A DNA stretch of 7,337 bases. It comes from DATEEG01 sp035525055 (GTDB lineage: Bacteria; Actinomycetota; Acidimicrobiia; Spongiisociales; ZC4RG35). The translations under genes were made by a program, and so were the position numbers. Positions 5,391 to 7,337 of the stretch are shown here, in pieces (the first letter of the stretch is position 1; every line of letters starts with the position of its first letter). The stretch covers positions 1 through 7,337 of the forward strand of contig DATLEZ010000145.1 in assembly GCA_035525055.1 (NCBI GenBank), in the 5' to 3' direction. A model generated the notes under the pieces. The model did no database searches, had not been told where the DNA came from, and worked only from the letters and a program-made list of their open reading frames with translations.

Positions 5391-5777
5391 TCAGCCGGAC
5401 TTGAGGCGGATGAATCCACCCAGGTATTTGGGCCTGAGGAGAAGGTCAACCCCCGGTCCGGTTGCGGCTCGCATGGCCGCCAGCACCTGGTCGCTGGGTG
5501 TACCGTAGATCTCGAAACGTTGGGGTTGTACAAACTCGTACGCCTTTGCTGCCCTCTCGTCGGCGCCTTGGAAGTGGAGATCCATGGCATCGGCGTCGGG
5601 GAAGACCCAGACGAAGGTCACGTCGGTGCCTTCCTCGTTGAGATACCCCTGGAAGAAGACCGTGTGGGGCTGGCCCGCTTCGGGCAACGGCGTCATTTCT
5701 CGGGACAACTGTTTGAAGTCGGCAACCTTGCCCTCCTTGATCCGGTGGGTGCTGATGAAGACGATCGGGTCAGACAT
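5391..5777 (-). CDS. antibiotic-monooxygenase-like (dimeric alpha/beta barrel) protein
   Basis: This 128-residue cytoplasmic protein opens with DPIVFISTHRIKEGKVADFK (strand, then helix) and continues with TVFFQGYLNEEGTDVTFVWV and a DADAMDLHF helix. This is the ferredoxin-like beta-alpha-beta order of ABM-type proteins, which usually act as dimers. It closes with LLLRPKYLGGFIRLKSG. Members of this superfamily include quinone monooxygenases, heme-degrading enzymes and many proteins of unknown role. Nothing here identifies a substrate, and I see no catalytic residue that would decide it. The ATG is supported by AGGGAG at 5786-5791 with an 8-base spacer. It stands alone, with gaps on both sides, and the frame remains open after its stop. 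Fold assignment is moderately sure; function is not. Confidence 0.75.
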   Translation of the reverse strand: MSDPIVFISTHRIKEGKVADFKQLSREMTPLPEAGQPHTVFFQGYLNEEGTDVTFVWVFPDADAMDLHFQGADERAAKAYEFVQPQRFEIYGTPSDQVLAAMRAATGPGVDLLLRPKYLGGFIRLKSG

Positions 5778-5917
5778 TGGTGCCGCTCCCTGGAGTCCAC
5801 ACCTGAATCATACGCGGCACACGCTGTTCCCTTGTTGGTTCGCGTCTTCATGACCACGGCGCAGGGAATGGGTTGTTACCCTATAAGTTGCGGTGGACCG
5901 CTGGATACCCGCATGGC

Positions 5918-6423
5918 TCAATGCATTTGGGCAAGTTGCAGCGCAACCTCGCTGCCCGCGGTGCCAATCCCGTACACTTCCATCTGATCCACCGGGAGGG
6001 GCCGTGCCGACTGCATCCCATGATTGGATGATCCCGGCGGCTGAGGGGGGTTGCCTCGAGTTGCGTCCAGGTCAGTCCGTCTTTAGATGCGAACACTCCG
6101 TCACCGGCGGCATAGGTCCAGTCTCGTAAGGTGGTGATGCCCCACAGCCGGGTTGACTCACCAAGAGCACTTGTCGGTACCTGTGACCAGGATCCGCCGT
6201 CCGGGCTGATGAAGATCACCGCAACTCTTGGTATCTGGCCGTTGTGACCAGCTGCGACGTATCCGAATGGTGTCGTCGTGAGGTCTTTTAGGAACGCCCT
6301 TTTGACTGGCAGTTCCAGGCTGGTCCAACTGTCGCGAGCTGAATTAGGAACTACAAATCCGGGATCGCGGCTAAGCGCCCTACGGAGTTCGCCTCGGTCC
6401 TCATCGCTTTCCTTCGAGATCAT
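5918..6423 (-). pseudogene. frameshifted BNR/Asp-box beta-propeller fragment
   Basis: From ATG at 6421-6423 the frame encodes residues with two Asp-box motifs, S73-P-D-G-G-S-W79 (ISPDGGSWSQV) and S113-K-D-G-L-T-W119 (ASKDGLTWTQL). They are separated by segments such as GYVAAGHNGQ and GITTLRDWTYAAGDG, the blade pattern of sialidase-like propellers. After about residue 122 this frame turns Arg/Cys-rich and unconvincing, though it stays open to 5881. The sister frame, ending with TGA at 5918-5920, instead reads smoothly (MQSARPLPVDQMEVYGIGTA, then GSEVALQLAQMH) with GC-rich third positions. A frameshift near 6040-6060 is therefore likely. A complete propeller needs several more blades, so this is a remnant. 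The ATG has no good ribosome binding site and no signal peptide. Family motif is secure; the exact end is uncertain. Confidence 0.55.
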
Positions 6424-6518
6424 GTGGAAGGACCGCGATGGGGGGAAGAGGTTGTGGTACACGAACAGGGCGGCCGGCTGAAGCGTAAGTTCCCCTCGCC
6501 GGAATGGGTGTTTTCGGG

Positions 6519-6554
6519 TATGATGTGCGATCAGGGACGGAGATTGGAGGAAGG
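6519..6554 (+). promoter_or_regulatory. probable -10 box and ribosome binding site of the small secreted protein gene
   Basis: TATGAT at 6519-6524 is a good -10 hexamer. It is followed after a short leader by GGAGG at 6546-6550, four bases before ATG 6555. No convincing -35 lies at the normal spacing, which is common in actinobacterial promoters. The Shine-Dalgarno decides the start: an in-frame upstream ATG at 6504 has no such signal, would lie upstream of this promoter, and would put 17 extra residues before the signal peptide. Confidence 0.5.
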
Positions 6555-6956
6555 ATGCCCCGTATAACGCGAGCATTGCTCGTGATCGCGCTGGTTGCTG
6601 GTGTAATGGTGGGCGCTTTGCCAGCGGGCGCAACAGTGCATGAGATCGTCGGACAATGGTGCTCCGGTCAGGAGGCGCTAGCCCCGCCTGGAATCACCGG
6701 CGGATCGAACGCCGACAACTTTGCACAGCCGTTATTCGCCAACGGCTTCGTGGGCGACCCCGTCTTCGACGCAAGCCTCGGCGGTCTGTTGATTCCATTC
6801 AACTTTGACCACCCCGCCTCGAAGGTGATCGGCACCGGAGTGTTTTTCCAGATCGACGCCTTACCCGACGGTACGCCGATATTTATCGAGGGGATCACAC
6901 CGGACCCTGACTTCCCGGCGTTCAGAGGCTGCGTCAAGATCGACCTGAGCATCTGA
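6555..6956 (+). CDS. small secreted protein of unknown function
   Basis: This 133-residue protein has a clear Sec signal peptide. The positive N-terminus MPRITR is followed by the hydrophobic core ALLVIALVAGVMVGAL, with likely cleavage after ALPAGA (about residue 27). The mature part of about 106 residues has only two cysteines, C36 and C126, near its two ends, well placed for one disulfide. Recognisable stretches are VHEIVGQWCSGQE, SNADNFAQPLFANGF, LIPFNFDHPASKVIGTGVFF and the Asp/Pro-rich GITPDPDFPAFRGC. I know no function for it; it resembles uncharacterised exported actinobacterial proteins. The gene is monocistronic, with its own promoter-like -10 and a strong terminator 20 bases past the stop. 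It is divergent from the propeller remnant. Confidence 0.8.
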   Translation: MPRITRALLVIALVAGVMVGALPAGATVHEIVGQWCSGQEALAPPGITGGSNADNFAQPLFANGFVGDPVFDASLGGLLIPFNFDHPASKVIGTGVFFQIDALPDGTPIFIEGITPDPDFPAFRGCVKIDLSI

Positions 6957-6976
6957 TTAACCCGCGTCCTGCGTAG

Positions 6977-7014
6977 AGATCTGGGCCCGATCGCATCGGG
7001 CCCAGATCTATTTT
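6977..7014 (+). terminator. strong rho-independent terminator
   Basis: AGATCTGGGCCCGAT (6977-6991) and its exact reverse complement (6995-7009) form a 15-bp perfect stem with a 3-base CGC loop, followed by ATTTTGT. It ends the transcript of the small secreted protein gene. Confidence 0.9.
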
Positions 7015-7074
7015 GTCGGGCTTCGTAGAGGAAGCGTGCGGTTCCCTGCAGGTCGAGGTGGGTGTTGTCGGCAC

Positions 7075-7337
7075 ATGACATCCGAGCAGCGAACTGACCG
7101 AGCCATTTCGCTTGACGGGTCGAAGAGGGTCGTGCAGAGCCTGAATGGCCCCAGATCGTGGGTTTGCTAACCAAGTTGATCCGGATCGCTCCAATGACGC
7201 GGGCGATGCTCGAAGACGTCCGCCAAGCACCGATCGACGAGAAGGGTCGTGATCGTCTCGCCGCGGTCCACTACGCCACCCTGGCCGAGCTGCGAGAGAT
7301 GCTTAACCCGACCTCCTCAACGAGTTCGACGAGGTCA
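7075..7337 (+). pseudogene. bpa: bacterial proteasome activator (Bpa/PafE)-like gene, frame broken twice, runs off window
   Basis: Bpa forms a ring that opens the 20S proteasome without ATP. The central frame (about 7134-7309) reads VGLLTKLIRIAPMTRAMLED, then VRQAPIDEKGRDRLAAVHYA and TLAELREMLNP. This follows the conserved Bpa core (in M. tuberculosis VMRIGTMIKQLLEEVRAAPL, then DEASRNRLRDIH and ELEDGLAPEL, recalled from memory). Upstream, ATG 7075 opens MTSEQRTDRAISLDGSKRVV in another frame; adding one G near 7134 joins it to AEPEWPQIVG. Downstream, adding one G near 7310 turns the out-of-phase tail into PDLLNEFDEV, which matches the continuing Bpa helix. The C-terminal proteasome-docking tail lies beyond the window. 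Each break is a one-base loss, so this is a decaying gene or an intact gene with assembly errors. Its Shine-Dalgarno is weak and distant. Confidence 0.65.

Noticed and set aside
5277..5987. 236-codon plus-strand frame opposite the monooxygenase-like gene
   Set aside because: Its central part mirrors the well-supported minus-strand gene at 5391-5777, and it has no ribosome binding site.
6424..6633. N-terminal extension of the propeller frame to 6633
   Set aside because: The added 70 residues are not propeller-like and overlap the promoter and signal-peptide coding region of the divergent gene.
6668..7174. 168-codon minus-strand frame
   Set aside because: It runs through the secreted protein gene and the perfect terminator hairpin in antisense; no recognisable features.
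1..7337. CRISPR array, toxin-antitoxin pair, retron or other defence system
   Set aside because: No regularly spaced repeats, no reverse transcriptase, nuclease or paired small-gene signature was seen on either strand.

Overview
The window is a GC-rich stretch of an actinomycete-like bacterial chromosome. The best lineage clue is at the right edge: a frame that closely resembles the conserved core of Bpa/PafE, the ATP-independent activator of the actinobacterial 20S proteasome. The cyclic-nucleotide-binding protein in the middle also resembles an actinobacterial family. I cannot narrow the lineage further; an Acidimicrobiia-like or other environmental actinomycete is a guess.

Left part (1-2128): accessory, scarred DNA. 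It opens with the 3' half of a tRNA-Ala(GGC), starting at the anticodon loop and lacking its 5' half. That is the usual footprint of an element that integrated into a tRNA gene. Next comes an intact IS630-family insertion sequence (about 407-1562) with matching terminal inverted repeats and a TA target duplication. The transposase stop codon lies across that duplication. About 350 bases without a gene follow, holding a 9-bp direct repeat at 11-bp spacing, then an orphan coding-like frame (1913-2092).

Middle part (2129-5777): four convincing genes, all on the minus strand, each with its own intergenic gap rather than in a tight operon. In order of increasing coordinate they are a Tat-exported protein of unknown function, a c-type cytochrome lipoprotein, a two-part protein with a C-terminal cyclic-nucleotide-binding domain, and a small antibiotic-monooxygenase-like (dimeric alpha/beta barrel) protein. 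The gaps hold several inverted repeats and two short coding-like remnants (3084-3179 and 5238-5390). Nothing shows that the four genes form one pathway. At most, two of them act outside the cytoplasm (Tat protein and cytochrome).

Right part (5778-7337): a frameshifted fragment of a BNR/Asp-box beta-propeller gene on the minus strand. Divergent from it is a small secreted protein with a good ribosome binding site and a textbook 15-bp terminator. The last feature is the bpa-like gene, whose reading frame breaks twice; both breaks could be repaired by restoring one G.

Overall this is ordinary chromosomal DNA sprinkled with mobile-element scars and gene debris. I found no CRISPR array, toxin-antitoxin pair, defence island or biosynthetic cluster. 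The repeated single-base frame breaks could be real decay or assembly error, and the sequence alone cannot decide between them.
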